This document shows, piece after piece, positions 8,607 through 17,594 of a stretch of 64,000 bases of DNA. A program made the translations under genes and the position numbers. Below the pieces are notes generated by a model, which did no database searches, had not been told where the DNA came from, and saw only the letters and a program-made list of their open reading frames with translations. Source of the DNA: Humibacter ginsenosidimutans (GTDB lineage Bacteria > Actinomycetota > Actinomycetes > Actinomycetales > Microbacteriaceae); assembly GCF_007859675.1 (NCBI RefSeq), contig NZ_CP042305.1, forward strand, positions 1,860,001 through 1,924,000. The letters run 5' to 3'. Every line of letters starts with the position of its first letter. The stretch's first letter is position 1.

Positions 8607-8981
8607 ATGCGGTGGCCGGTGTCCGTCAAAGGCGTGCTCTTCGACGACGTCGGCGAGGTCTTGCTCGGACTGAACGATCGGGACGAGTGGGAACTGATCG
8701 GAGGGCGACTCGAGCACGGCGAACAGCCGGAAGAGGCGCTGGTGCGGGAGTTCAGGGAGGAGAGCGGGCTCGATGTCGTGCCGTCAGGACTCGTGACCGC
8801 GTACTGTTTCGACCCGGTCCCCGGTCGAACCGTGTTGATCGTGGCCTACCGGTGCCTGCTGATCGGCGGTCGGCTCCGCGGCTCCGACGAGCACTCGAAC
8901 GTGCGGTTCCACCCGCTCCCTCTCCCCTCGTCGCTCGCACTTCCACACGGCTATCGGCACGCGATCGAACTCTGCAGCTGA
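8607..8981 (+). CDS. Nudix hydrolase
   Basis: A 124-residue Nudix enzyme, which hydrolyses a nucleoside diphosphate linked to another moiety. The complete Nudix box runs from Gly33 through Glu39 to REFREESGL (47-55), matching GX5EX7REUXEEXGU with all metal-binding glutamates. The substrate is unknown. The ATG has no clear ribosome site but sits six bases after a TANNNT hexamer, suggesting a leaderless transcript. It is transcribed divergently from the GNAT gene and precedes oleate hydratase by 105 bases. Confidence 0.9.
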   Translation: MRWPVSVKGVLFDDVGEVLLGLNDRDEWELIGGRLEHGEQPEEALVREFREESGLDVVPSGLVTAYCFDPVPGRTVLIVAYRCLLIGGRLRGSDEHSNVRFHPLPLPSSLALPHGYRHAIELCS

Positions 8982-9086
8982 GGCAGGCGAATTCGCCAGG
9001 ATGTCTCCGCCCGTTGGCACGCCTCCTCTTGCCCTGACCGCTGCGGCGGGTTAGGAACGAAGGAGCCGACGACAGGGGGAAACGGC

Positions 9087-10895
9087 ATGTACTACAGCAA
9101 CGGCAACTACGAGGCGTTCGCCAGGCCGCGCAAGCCGGAGGGGGTCGACGACAAGACGGCCTGGTTCGTGGGGGCGGGGCTCGGCAGCATGGCCTCCGCG
9201 ATCTTCATGATCAGGGACGGCCGCATGGCGGGCGAGAAGATCACCATTCTCGAGGAGCTGAAGCTGCCTGGCGGCGCGCTCGACGGCATCCGGTACCCGG
9301 AGAAGGGGTTCGTCATTCGCGGCGGCCGCGAGATGGAAGACCACATGGAGTGCCTGTGGGACCTGTTCCGTTCTGTGCCGTCGCTGGAGATCGACGATGC
9401 GAGCGTGCTCGACGAGTTCTACTGGCTCAACAAGGACGACCCGAACTCCTCGCTCTGCCGTGTGACGGAGAAGCAGGGGCAGGACGCCCACTCCGACAAG
9501 CTCTTCACGCTCAGCGACAAGGCGCAGAAGGACATCGTGCGGGTGATCATGGCCACCCGCGAGCAGATGGAGGACAAGCGCATCGACGAGGTGTTCTCCG
9601 ACGAGTTCTTCGCCAGCAACTTCTGGCTGTACTGGCGCACGATGTTCGCGTTCGAGTCGTGGCACTCCGCGCTGGAGATGAAGCTCTACCTGCACCGGTT
9701 CATGCATCACATCTCTGGACTGCCCGACCTGTCGGCCCTCAAGTTCACCAAGTACAACCAGTACGAGTCGCTCGTGCTGCCGATGTACAGGTGGCTGCTC
9801 GACCAGGGCGTCACGTTCCTCTTCGAACACACCGTGACCGACGTCGAGTTCGATTTCAGCGACGGGCGCAAGCAGGCCACGCGCATTCAATGGACGACTC
9901 CGGATGGCCCGGGCGGCGTCGACCTCACGGCGAACGACCTCTGCCTGGTCACCATCGGATCCCTCACGGAGAACTCCGACGACGGCGACCAGCACACGGC
10001 CGCCGTGATCAAGGACGGCCCCGCTCCCGCGTGGGATCTGTGGAAGAAGATCGCGGCGAAGTCGCCGGACTTCGGGCATCCCGAGGTGTTCTGCGGCGAC
10101 GTCGACAAGACCAAGTGGGAGTCGGCGACCGTGACCACGGTCGACGAGCGCATCCCGAGGTACATCGAGCGCATCTGCCACCGCGATCCGTTCAGCGGCA
10201 AGGTCGTCACCGGAGGCATCGTGACGGCGAAGGATTCCGCCTGGCTGATGAGCTGGACCGTCAACAGGCAGCCGCACTTCAAGGCGCAGAAGCCGAACGA
10301 GATCGTGGTGTGGGTCTACGGCCTGTTCGTGGAGACGCCGGGCGACTACGTGAAGAAGCCGATGCAGGAGTGCACGGGCGAAGAGATCACGAAGGAGTGG
10401 CTGTACCACCTCGGGGTGCCGGTGGACGAGATCGACGAGCTTGCGGCATCCGGTGCCAAGAGCGTGCCCGTGATGATGCCGTACGTCACCGCGTTCTTCA
10501 TGCCGCGCACCGCAGGCGACCGGCCGCAGGTCGTGCCGGAGGGCAGCGTGAACTTCGCCTTTCTCGGGCAGTTCGCCGAGACCACGCGCGACTGCATCTT
10601 CACCACCGAGTACTCGGTGCGCACGGCGATGGAGGCCGCGTATCAGCTGCTGGGCATCGATCGCGGGGTGCCGGAGGTCTTCAACTCGACGTACGACATC
10701 CGCTATCTGTTGAAGGCGACGACGCGGCTGCGGGATGGCGAGGCGACGAAGATCCCCGGGCCGAACTTCCTCAAGGGACGGCTCTACGACAAGCTCGACA
10801 ACACCCAGATGGGCGAGCTGCTCACCGACTTCGGGCTCATCCCCGAGACCGCGGGCACGAAGCGGCGCGAGCGCGCCGACGACGCGGTGGAGTAG
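9087..10895 (+). CDS. ohyA: Oleate hydratase (FAD-dependent)
   Basis: A 602-residue protein of the oleate hydratase/67-kDa myosin-cross-reactive-antigen family, which adds water to the cis-9 double bond of oleic acid to give 10-hydroxystearate. The FAD Rossmann motif is WFVGAGLGSMASA (about 26-38). The conserved GGREMEDHMECLWDLF segment contains the catalytic Glu region. Tyr-rich HHISGLPDLSALKFTKYNQY and the C-terminal GQFAETTRDCIFTTEYSVRTAMEAAY, also typical, are intact. Length is normal. The enzyme is cytosolic or membrane-peripheral and usually detoxifies host or plant unsaturated fatty acids. It is convergent with the alpha-mannosidase, with a strong palindrome in the 88-base gap. Confidence 0.93.
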   Translation: MYYSNGNYEAFARPRKPEGVDDKTAWFVGAGLGSMASAIFMIRDGRMAGEKITILEELKLPGGALDGIRYPEKGFVIRGGREMEDHMECLWDLFRSVPSLEIDDASVLDEFYWLNKDDPNSSLCRVTEKQGQDAHSDKLFTLSDKAQKDIVRVIMATREQMEDKRIDEVFSDEFFASNFWLYWRTMFAFESWHSALEMKLYLHRFMHHISGLPDLSALKFTKYNQYESLVLPMYRWLLDQGVTFLFEHTVTDVEFDFSDGRKQATRIQWTTPDGPGGVDLTANDLCLVTIGSLTENSDDGDQHTAAVIKDGPAPAWDLWKKIAAKSPDFGHPEVFCGDVDKTKWESATVTTVDERIPRYIERICHRDPFSGKVVTGGIVTAKDSAWLMSWTVNRQPHFKAQKPNEIVVWVYGLFVETPGDYVKKPMQECTGEEITKEWLYHLGVPVDEIDELAASGAKSVPVMMPYVTAFFMPRTAGDRPQVVPEGSVNFAFLGQFAETTRDCIFTTEYSVRTAMEAAYQLLGIDRGVPEVFNSTYDIRYLLKATTRLRDGEATKIPGPNFLKGRLYDKLDNTQMGELLTDFGLIPETAGTKRRERADDAVE

Positions 10896-10970
10896 GAAAA
10901 CAGGCAGAATCGCGCTCTCCGCGCGGAAACAGGCACGATCTGCCTGTTTCCGCGCGGAATGCCTGTTTTC
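10896..10970. terminator. Nested perfect inverted repeat between convergent genes, terminator/REP-like
   Basis: A perfect 17-bp stem, CCGCGCGGAAACAGGCA (10919-10935) and its complement (10941-10957), encloses a 5-base loop. An outer arm pair GAAAACAGGCA (10896-10906) and TGCCTGTTTTC (10960-10970) repeats the same AAACAGGCA core, so alternative pairings are possible. The position between the convergent stops of oleate hydratase and alpha-mannosidase suits a bidirectional terminator. A homologous element lies at 47292-47328. Confidence 0.7.
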
Positions 10971-10983
10971 AGGGCACGCCCTG

Positions 10984-13900
10984 CTACAGCGCCCGGCGCA
11001 CGCGCAGGGTGACCACCTGGAACGGGCGCACCGCGAGGCGCACGCCCGACACGTCGCTCGCATCCACACCGTCGGGTTCCGTCAGCTCGCGCTCCAGCAG
11101 GTCGGTCTGCACCACGGATGCCGCACCGAACCCGAACCGCACGCTCGCGGTTGTCCTCGTGCCGAGCGCCTCGTACAGGCGCACGATCACGTCGCCGGAG
11201 CGGTCCTCCGCGAGCTTCACCGACTCCACGAGCACGCCGTCGCCGTCGACGACGACCAACGGCTCGATCGGAGCCGCGCCGGCGCGCAGCGGAAGGTTGA
11301 TGGCGTAGCCGGCGGCGACGGCATCCGCGACCTCCGCACCCACCGTGAGCGAGGAGCGCAGCACGTGCTCACCCTGATCGGCCTCGGGATCCGGGTAGAC
11401 CGGTGCGCGCAGCAGCGACTGCCGCACCAGGGTCGTCGTGCCGCCGCCGCGCCGCGTCTGCCGCGTGACGTCGTGCCCGTAGGTGGAGTCGTTCGCGACG
11501 GCCACACCGTAACCGGGCTCGCCGACGTGCACCCAACGATGCGCCGCCGTCTCGAATCGGGCGAAGTCCCACGACGTGTTCTCGTTGGTCGCGCGGTAGA
11601 CGTGCCCGAACTGGGTCTCGGACGCCGCACGGTCGGCCCGCACGTCGAGCGGGAAGGCGAACTTGAGCAGCTTCTGCCGTTCGTGCCAGTCCACCCGCGT
11701 GGTCACCTCGAGGGTGGCGGAGTCGCACGCCAGCGTGAACTCCTGCTCGATGGTCGACTCGCCGATGCGACGTGTGACGCGAACAGCGCCACGCTGGTCG
11801 TCCACGTCGAGCACGACGTCGACGTCGAGGTCGGTCTCGTGCCTGCGATAGTGCTGATCGATGTCCCAGGCGTCCCACTTGTTCGGGGTGTCCCGGAAGA
11901 TCTGCAGTCCGGCCGACTCCCCAGGAGCGATCGCCTCGCGACCGCTGGCGGAGTCGACGGCGGAGACCACCCGACCCGTGCCGTCGAGAGTGAACCGTGC
12001 GCGCTCGTTCTCCAGCACCACGCTGTCGCCGTCGAGACGAACGGAGGTCTGCACGGCGGCATCCGGCACCCCCGCTCCCAGCGCGGGAACGCCGCGCACC
12101 GGCACGGGAGCCGCGTTGACGAGCACGCCGGTGCTGGCCGCCGCGCCACCGGCATCCGCCGTCGTGCCCAGAGCCCCGAGCGCGTCATCGATGAGTGCAC
12201 CGACGCGTTCGGCGAGAGCCGCATAGTTGCGCTCGGCCTCGCGATGCACCCACGCGATCGAGGAGCCGGGCAGGATGTCGTGGAACTGCTGCAGCAGCAC
12301 GGTCTGCCACGCGGACTCCAGCGCGTCGTACGGGTACTCCGCTCCGCCGCGAATCGTCGCGGTCGTCGCCCAGAGCTCCGCCTGCCGCATCAGATGCTCG
12401 CTGCGCCGATTGCCCTGCTTGGTGCGCGCCTGCGACGTGTAGGTTCCGCGATGGAGCTCGAGATACAGCTCGCCCGACCACACCGGCGGGTGCGCGTACT
12501 CCGCCTTCGCCTTCGCGAAGAACGCCTCCGGCGCCTCCACGGCGACGCGCGGCGATCCGTCGAGCGACGCGGTGCGATGCGCGGCGGCCATCATCTCGCG
12601 AGTCGGTCCGCCGCCACCGTCGCCGTGTCCGAAGAGCGCGAGCGACGAGTTCGCCTCGCCCTTCTCCGCGTACTGCCTCTCCTGCCTCGCCAGCTCTTCA
12701 CCGGAGAGGATCGAGTTGTAGGTGTCCATCGGCGGGAAGTGCGTGAACATGCGGGTGCCGTCGATGCCCTCCCATTCGAAGGTGTGATGCGGGAATCGGT
12801 CGGTGTCGTTCCACGAGATCTTCTGGGTGACGAACTGCTCCAGTCCCGCGCCGGCCAGAAGCTGGGGAAGCGCGCCCGTGTAGCCGAACGAATCGGGCAG
12901 CCACCCGGTCGTCGCACGCACGCCGAACTCGCGCTCGAAGAAGCCCTGCCCGGCGACGAACTGCCGCACCATCGCCTCGCCGCCCACCATATTGGTGTCG
13001 GACTCCACCCACATGCCGCCGACGGGCACGAACCGGCCGTCGGCGACGCGGGCGCGGATGCGCTCGAAGAGCTCCGGGTAGAACTGCTTCATCCAGGCGT
13101 ACTGCTGAGCGGACGAGCAGGCGAAGACGAAGTCCGGGTAGTCGTCCATCAGCGCGAGCACGTTGGAGAACGTGCGGGCGCACTTGCGAATGGTCTCGCG
13201 CGTCGGCCACAGCCAGGCCGAGTCGATGTGCGCGTGGCCGACGGCACTGATCCGATGCACACCCACCGCGGCCTCGACGCCGAGGACGCCGGCGAGCGCA
13301 TCGCGGCCCGCTGCGGCCGTGCCCGCGACGTCGTGCGGGTCCATGGCGTCGCACATGTGCTCGAGGGCGCGAAGGATCTGGGCCGCGCGATTGGATGTCT
13401 CAGGCAGCTCGGCGTGCAGCCCGAGCAGCGTCCACACATCGCGCTCAAGCTCCCACACCGTGACGTCGCGCACGGCGAGGTCGATGTGCCGCAGCACGTA
13501 GATCGGCGCGGTTCCCGCCGTGGACTTGTCGCCGAGCGGCGTCACGCCCCACTGCCACGATCCCCCGATGTTCGGATTGGACGCGGCCTCGACGTAGAGG
13601 TCGACGGTGGCTCCGTCGATCCGTACCGCGCTGTTGAACGGCTCGACGGCCTTCACCGTCGTGCCGTCCGGCCGGAACACGAGACCCTCGGCCTGGAAGC
13701 CGGGAGCGTCGCCCTCGAATCCGAGGTCGACCAGCATCTCGACCGGACGGGAATCGGATGCCGACAGCCAGGCATCCGGAACGCTGCCCGTCACGTGGAA
13801 CCACGTGGTGCCCCACGGCTTGCTCCACGGGCTTCCCGCGGTGAACGGCTCGAAGCGCTGGCCGACCGCGTCGGCGAACGGCACGGGCTCGTCCGGGACG

Positions 13901-14010
13901 TCCCACGCGGTCAACGAGAGCGGGATGCGCTCGGGATAGACCGCGGGAGAGATGCGTTCGCCCAGGAATCGGGTGATGCGCTCGAGAACGAGGCGCGAGT
14001 CATTGTGCAC
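10984..14010 (-). CDS. Alpha-mannosidase, GH38
   Basis: A 1008-residue glycoside hydrolase of family GH38, cleaving terminal alpha-mannosyl residues by a retaining, zinc-dependent mechanism. An N-terminal beta domain precedes the catalytic domain. The zinc-binding AVGHAHIDSAWLWP has His261 and Asp263, and the nucleophile Asp373 lies in GWLPDSFGYTG. Further His/Asp zinc ligands and the large C-terminal beta-sandwich domains follow. No signal peptide is visible, so it acts on imported mannosides. The GTG start at 14010 is supported by AAGGAG eight bases upstream. It is the last gene of a four-gene unit with the solute-binding protein and two permeases, which points to mannose-containing oligosaccharides as the transported substrate. 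Confidence 0.93.
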   Translation of the reverse strand: MHNDSRLVLERITRFLGERISPAVYPERIPLSLTAWDVPDEPVPFADAVGQRFEPFTAGSPWSKPWGTTWFHVTGSVPDAWLSASDSRPVEMLVDLGFEGDAPGFQAEGLVFRPDGTTVKAVEPFNSAVRIDGATVDLYVEAASNPNIGGSWQWGVTPLGDKSTAGTAPIYVLRHIDLAVRDVTVWELERDVWTLLGLHAELPETSNRAAQILRALEHMCDAMDPHDVAGTAAAGRDALAGVLGVEAAVGVHRISAVGHAHIDSAWLWPTRETIRKCARTFSNVLALMDDYPDFVFACSSAQQYAWMKQFYPELFERIRARVADGRFVPVGGMWVESDTNMVGGEAMVRQFVAGQGFFEREFGVRATTGWLPDSFGYTGALPQLLAGAGLEQFVTQKISWNDTDRFPHHTFEWEGIDGTRMFTHFPPMDTYNSILSGEELARQERQYAEKGEANSSLALFGHGDGGGGPTREMMAAAHRTASLDGSPRVAVEAPEAFFAKAKAEYAHPPVWSGELYLELHRGTYTSQARTKQGNRRSEHLMRQAELWATTATIRGGAEYPYDALESAWQTVLLQQFHDILPGSSIAWVHREAERNYAALAERVGALIDDALGALGTTADAGGAAASTGVLVNAAPVPVRGVPALGAGVPDAAVQTSVRLDGDSVVLENERARFTLDGTGRVVSAVDSASGREAIAPGESAGLQIFRDTPNKWDAWDIDQHYRRHETDLDVDVVLDVDDQRGAVRVTRRIGESTIEQEFTLACDSATLEVTTRVDWHERQKLLKFAFPLDVRADRAASETQFGHVYRATNENTSWDFARFETAAHRWVHVGEPGYGVAVANDSTYGHDVTRQTRRGGGTTTLVRQSLLRAPVYPDPEADQGEHVLRSSLTVGAEVADAVAAGYAINLPLRAGAAPIEPLVVVDGDGVLVESVKLAEDRSGDVIVRLYEALGTRTTASVRFGFGAASVVQTDLLERELTEPDGVDASDVSGVRLAVRPFQVVTLRVRRAL

Positions 14011-14064
14011 GGTGAAGCTCCTTGATACTGCGTGCTGGTGTCGTGTGGTCGGTCGTACGCCCGG

Positions 14065-14901
14065 TCATCCCTTGACCGCGCCGGCGAGCGCGGACCCTCC
14101 GCCGAGGAAGCGGGAGGTGACGACGTAGAGGCCGAGCACGGGGATCGAGTAGATGAGTGAGAACGCGGCGAGCTTTCCGTAGGCCACCGCGCCGTACTGC
14201 CCGAAGAACTGGTAGATGCTCACGGACGCCGGCATGTTGTCGGGGCTGAGCAGCAGCACGAACGGGATGAAGAAGTTTCCCCACGCCTGCACGAACACGA
14301 AGATGAACACGACGGCGAGGCCCGGACGCATCAGCGGCACCACGATGCGGGTCAGCGTCGACATCATCGACGAGCCGTCGGTCCAGGCCGCCTCCTCGAG
14401 GGTGATCGGCACGGAGTCCATGAAGTTCTTCATCATCCAGATCGCCATCGGCAGGCTCGTCGCCGCCATGAAGAGCACAGTGCCCCAGACGGAGTCGAGC
14501 AGGTTCAGCGACACGAAGAGGTTGTAGACCGGCACCATCATGGCGGTGATCGGCAGGCAGGTGCCGAAGAGGATGCCGTACATGAACGGCTTGTTGATGC
14601 GCATGCGATACCGAGACAGCGGGTACGCGGCCAGCACGGCGATCACCACGGTGATGATGGCGCATCCGAACGAGATCACCACGCTGTTCCACAACGGCTC
14701 GAAGGCCAGGCTGGGCGTGAGCACCGACGTGAAGTTGTCGAGGGTGAACGGAGCGGGCAACTTCAACGTGAGGTTCGCGGTGCCGTCGAACGACGCGATG
14801 AGAAGCCACAGCAGCGGGAGCAGGAAACAGAGCCCGGTGATCACCAGGATCGTGTTCGAGACGATCTTCAGGCCGCGCCCGGAAGGCGATGACAGTTTCA
14901 T
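14065..14901 (-). CDS. Carbohydrate ABC transporter permease, MalG type
   Basis: A 278-residue inner-membrane permease of the MalG/UgpE class (CUT1 family). Six membrane segments are apparent. The cytoplasmic EAA loop is EEAAWTDGSSMMSTLTRIVVPLMRPG, with the conserved Gly and Pro that contact the ATPase. GGAGGTG lies about eight bases before the ATG. Only two bases separate it from the stop of the upstream permease, so translation is probably coupled. It forms the membrane channel with that permease. No ATP-binding subunit is encoded in the window; CUT1 importers in actinobacteria commonly share one MsmK-type ATPase. Confidence 0.92.
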   Translation of the reverse strand: MKLSSPSGRGLKIVSNTILVITGLCFLLPLLWLLIASFDGTANLTLKLPAPFTLDNFTSVLTPSLAFEPLWNSVVISFGCAIITVVIAVLAAYPLSRYRMRINKPFMYGILFGTCLPITAMMVPVYNLFVSLNLLDSVWGTVLFMAATSLPMAIWMMKNFMDSVPITLEEAAWTDGSSMMSTLTRIVVPLMRPGLAVVFIFVFVQAWGNFFIPFVLLLSPDNMPASVSIYQFFGQYGAVAYGKLAAFSLIYSIPVLGLYVVTSRFLGGGSALAGAVKG

Positions 14902-14903
14902 TT

Positions 14904-15848
14904 TCAGTCCACCTCCGGCTTCAGCGCCCTGATGTAGATCACCGAGAAGACGGCGCCGATGATGAGCATGACCACGGCGATCGCCGTGCCGAGCCCGAGT
15001 TGCGAGAACTTGAACGCCTCCTGGTAGGCCAGCACGGGCAGCGTCGAGCTGTCGGTGCCCGGGCCACCGGCGGTCATGATGTAGATGAGGCCGAATACGC
15101 TGAGCGTCTGCAGCGTGGTCAGCATGAGGTTCGTCGAGATGCTGCGCCTGATCATCGGCAGCGTGATGTAGATCAGCCGCTTCCATCCGCTCGCGCCGTC
15201 GATCTCCGCCGATTCGGTGATCTCCTCCGGCACCTCGGTGATCGCCGCCGAGTAGACCATCATCGAGAACGCGGTTCCGCGCCAGATGTTCGCCAGGATG
15301 ACCGAGACCATGGGCACCACGTAGAGCCAGTCGGGCCCCTTCAGGCCGACGACCCCGAGAATCGCGTTCAGGGTGCCGCCTCCGTTGAAGAACGCGTAGG
15401 CGCAGAAGGCGCCGACGACCTCGGGAACCACCCACGACGTCACCACGAGGGTGCCGACGATGCCGGAGACCACCTTGTGACCCGAGCGCATCAGCATCGC
15501 GAGCGCGAGCCCCAGCACGTTCTGCCCGATGATCGCGCTGCCGACGACGAAGAGGATCGTCAGCCACACCGACTTCAGGAAGTCCGGGTTCTGAAACAGC
15601 TGGATGTAGTTCTGGAACCCGATGAACTCGGTGGTCTGCGCGGCGGCGCCCGTGAGCGCCATGTTGGTGAAGGAGCCGTAGAACGCTTCGATCACCGGCC
15701 CGAGCAGGAAGATCGCGACCATGATCATGGCCGGAAGCAGCGGAAGCGTCCGGCCGAATGCTCGACGGGCACGGTGCGGGCGGGAAGGGGAATCCCCTCC
15801 CCGCCCGGGAGCGCCCGTCGCCACGGCTGTCTGCGTGAGCGACGTCAT
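14904..15848 (-). CDS. Carbohydrate ABC transporter permease, MalF/UgpA type
   Basis: A 314-residue CUT1 permease with a short N-terminal cytoplasmic stretch followed by six predicted membrane segments. The EAA loop is ITESAEIDGASGWKRLIYITLPMIRRS. The TAGGPGTDSSTLPVLAYQEAF segment near the C-terminus is also typical of UgpA-like permeases. It pairs with the MalG-type permease two bases downstream. The solute-binding protein gene ends ten bases upstream, so the three genes are almost certainly one transcript. Confidence 0.92.
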   Translation of the reverse strand: MTSLTQTAVATGAPGRGGDSPSRPHRARRAFGRTLPLLPAMIMVAIFLLGPVIEAFYGSFTNMALTGAAAQTTEFIGFQNYIQLFQNPDFLKSVWLTILFVVGSAIIGQNVLGLALAMLMRSGHKVVSGIVGTLVVTSWVVPEVVGAFCAYAFFNGGGTLNAILGVVGLKGPDWLYVVPMVSVILANIWRGTAFSMMVYSAAITEVPEEITESAEIDGASGWKRLIYITLPMIRRSISTNLMLTTLQTLSVFGLIYIMTAGGPGTDSSTLPVLAYQEAFKFSQLGLGTAIAVVMLIIGAVFSVIYIRALKPEVD

Positions 15849-15858
15849 GACCGTGCGC

Positions 15859-17205
15859 CTACTTCGTGACGACGTTCTTCGCGCCGCCGACGGCCTGCGG
15901 AAGCGCCTGGTCGAACACCTTCTGCGCTTGCGCCGGCGTCTGCTGGCCCGTCATGACCGACTCCATCGCGACCTGGATGTTGTTCGACACGGCCGGGTAC
16001 GACGAGGTCGCAGGGCGGAAGTTGGTGATCTTGACGAGGTTCGCGAAGAACGCGTTCGTCGGGTTCGACTTCACGTAGGTCGGATCGCTGGCCACGTCGG
16101 TACGCACCGGGATGTTCTGGTTGCTCGTCGCGTAGTACAGCGAGTTCGACTTGTTGAGCGCAAGCGAGATGAAGTTCCACGCCGCGGTCGGGTTCTTCGA
16201 CTTCGAGCCCATCGCGAGCGTCCAGCCGCCTGACATGCTGGTCGCGCCGGGATCTGCGCCGTCCTGGGTCGGCATCTTGGCCTGGCCCATCACGGAGTTC
16301 CAGTTGCTCCAGGGCGCGACTCCCGCGCTGCCCCAGCTGCTCGAGACCCACGAACCGTCGAGGCTGATGCCGAGCTTGTTCTGGGAGAGCAGTGCCGGCG
16401 TCTGGTTGCCCCAGTTCGGGTCGAGCGCCTGCTGCGCCGTCGGTCCGAGGCCGCCGCCGTAGACATCCTTGATGAACTGCAGCGAGTCCTTGAAGCCCTT
16501 CGAACCCGCGACCCACTTGCCGTCGCTCGTGGTCAGCTTGTCGCTCGTGCCGTACAGCAGCATCTCGAAGCCCTGCATGGTCGAGCCCTCGCCCGTTCCC
16601 TTGCCGGAATAGATGTTGAACGGGATCACGCCCGGCTCCGCCGCCTTGATCTTCTTGGCGGTGTCGAGGATGTCCTGCCATGTCTTCGGCTGCCACGGCA
16701 CGGAGACGCCCGCCTTCTGCAGAACCGTCTTGTTGTACCAGAGCGCACGGGTGTCTGTGCCCATCGGGATGCCGTAGAGCTTGCCGTCAGCGCCCTCGCC
16801 CGCCTGGCGTGCGTTCGTCGGGAACTGCGACCAGTCGCTCCACTTCTTCACCTCGGAGTCCAGCGGGGCCAGATAGCCGGCAGCGGCATCCGACTTGATG
16901 AGGAAGGTGTCTTCATAGAGCACGTCGGGCGCGGTCGCCCCCGACTTGTTCATCAGAGCGAGCTTCGTGTAGTAGTCGTTCTCCGCGGCCTGGATCGGAA
17001 CGAGCTTGGCCGTGTAGCCCGGGTACTTCTTGTCGAACTGCTTGGCGATGCGCGACATGTAGTTCTGCATCTGCTTGCCGCCGTACGACTCGTACGCGAT
17101 CGTGATCGTCTTGCTTCCACCGCTGCTGCCGCCCGACGAGCAACCGGTCAGCGCCGCGGCTGCGACCACGCCCACCGCGATGGCGGAGATGATCCGTTTC
17201 TTCAT
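15859..17205 (-). CDS. Sugar ABC transporter solute-binding lipoprotein (family 1)
   Basis: A 448-residue extracellular binding protein. A basic N-terminus and hydrophobic core lead to the lipobox LTGC with Cys22, so the mature protein should be lipid-anchored to the outer face of the membrane. A Gly/Ser linker follows, then the two-lobed family 1 fold with the typical QFPTNARQAGEGADGKLYGIP and SWVSSSWGSAGV segments. AGGAG lies about six bases before ATG 17205. It is the first gene of the importer-mannosidase unit. The specificity, mannosides, is inferred only from the downstream GH38 gene. Confidence 0.92.
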   Translation of the reverse strand: MKKRIISAIAVGVVAAAALTGCSSGGSSGGSKTITIAYESYGGKQMQNYMSRIAKQFDKKYPGYTAKLVPIQAAENDYYTKLALMNKSGATAPDVLYEDTFLIKSDAAAGYLAPLDSEVKKWSDWSQFPTNARQAGEGADGKLYGIPMGTDTRALWYNKTVLQKAGVSVPWQPKTWQDILDTAKKIKAAEPGVIPFNIYSGKGTGEGSTMQGFEMLLYGTSDKLTTSDGKWVAGSKGFKDSLQFIKDVYGGGLGPTAQQALDPNWGNQTPALLSQNKLGISLDGSWVSSSWGSAGVAPWSNWNSVMGQAKMPTQDGADPGATSMSGGWTLAMGSKSKNPTAAWNFISLALNKSNSLYYATSNQNIPVRTDVASDPTYVKSNPTNAFFANLVKITNFRPATSSYPAVSNNIQVAMESVMTGQQTPAQAQKVFDQALPQAVGGAKNVVTK

Positions 17206-17594
17206 GATGCTCCTTTGCCTCATGGTGCAAGGGGTGCCGGGCGATCCGCCGGCACGAACGTCGTTAGTAAATCATTTGCATTTATTGCCGTCAACATGTC
17301 AAGACAAACGCTCAGCCACCGATACCAATCCGTGATCAGAGGATGCGCTGGGCGCCGAGCGACGGCGGTCGCGCTCCCCTCCGCGCGGATCCGCACCGCC
17401 AGACGATGGGTGACCGGATGCCTGCCACGGCTCGCTCGAGAGCAGCGGATCGATCTCGACCGAATTCATCCAATTATTTGACTGATTGCCGGACTCTCGC
17501 GCAGGATGGCCTGCAGTGCACCCCGCGAACGCGCCCGCAACGACGGCGCCGACGAGTGGTGCACCTCTTCCACCGATGACGAATGGAGACGACG
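17206..17594. promoter_or_regulatory. Divergent promoter region with two related ROK-like operator candidates
   Basis: This 389-base gap separates the mannoside transporter unit (leftward) from the two oxidoreductases (rightward) and holds no gene. Two AT-rich sites share a sequence. ATCATTTGCATTTATTGCCG is at 17271-17290 and ATTATTTGACTGATTGCCG at 17473-17491; they match at most positions with one gap. The first lies next to the transporter promoter and is preceded by TTAGTAAA; the second is about 100 bases before the oxidoreductase ATG. Binding by the ROK regulator at 19680-20918 is inferred from proximity. Confidence 0.5.
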
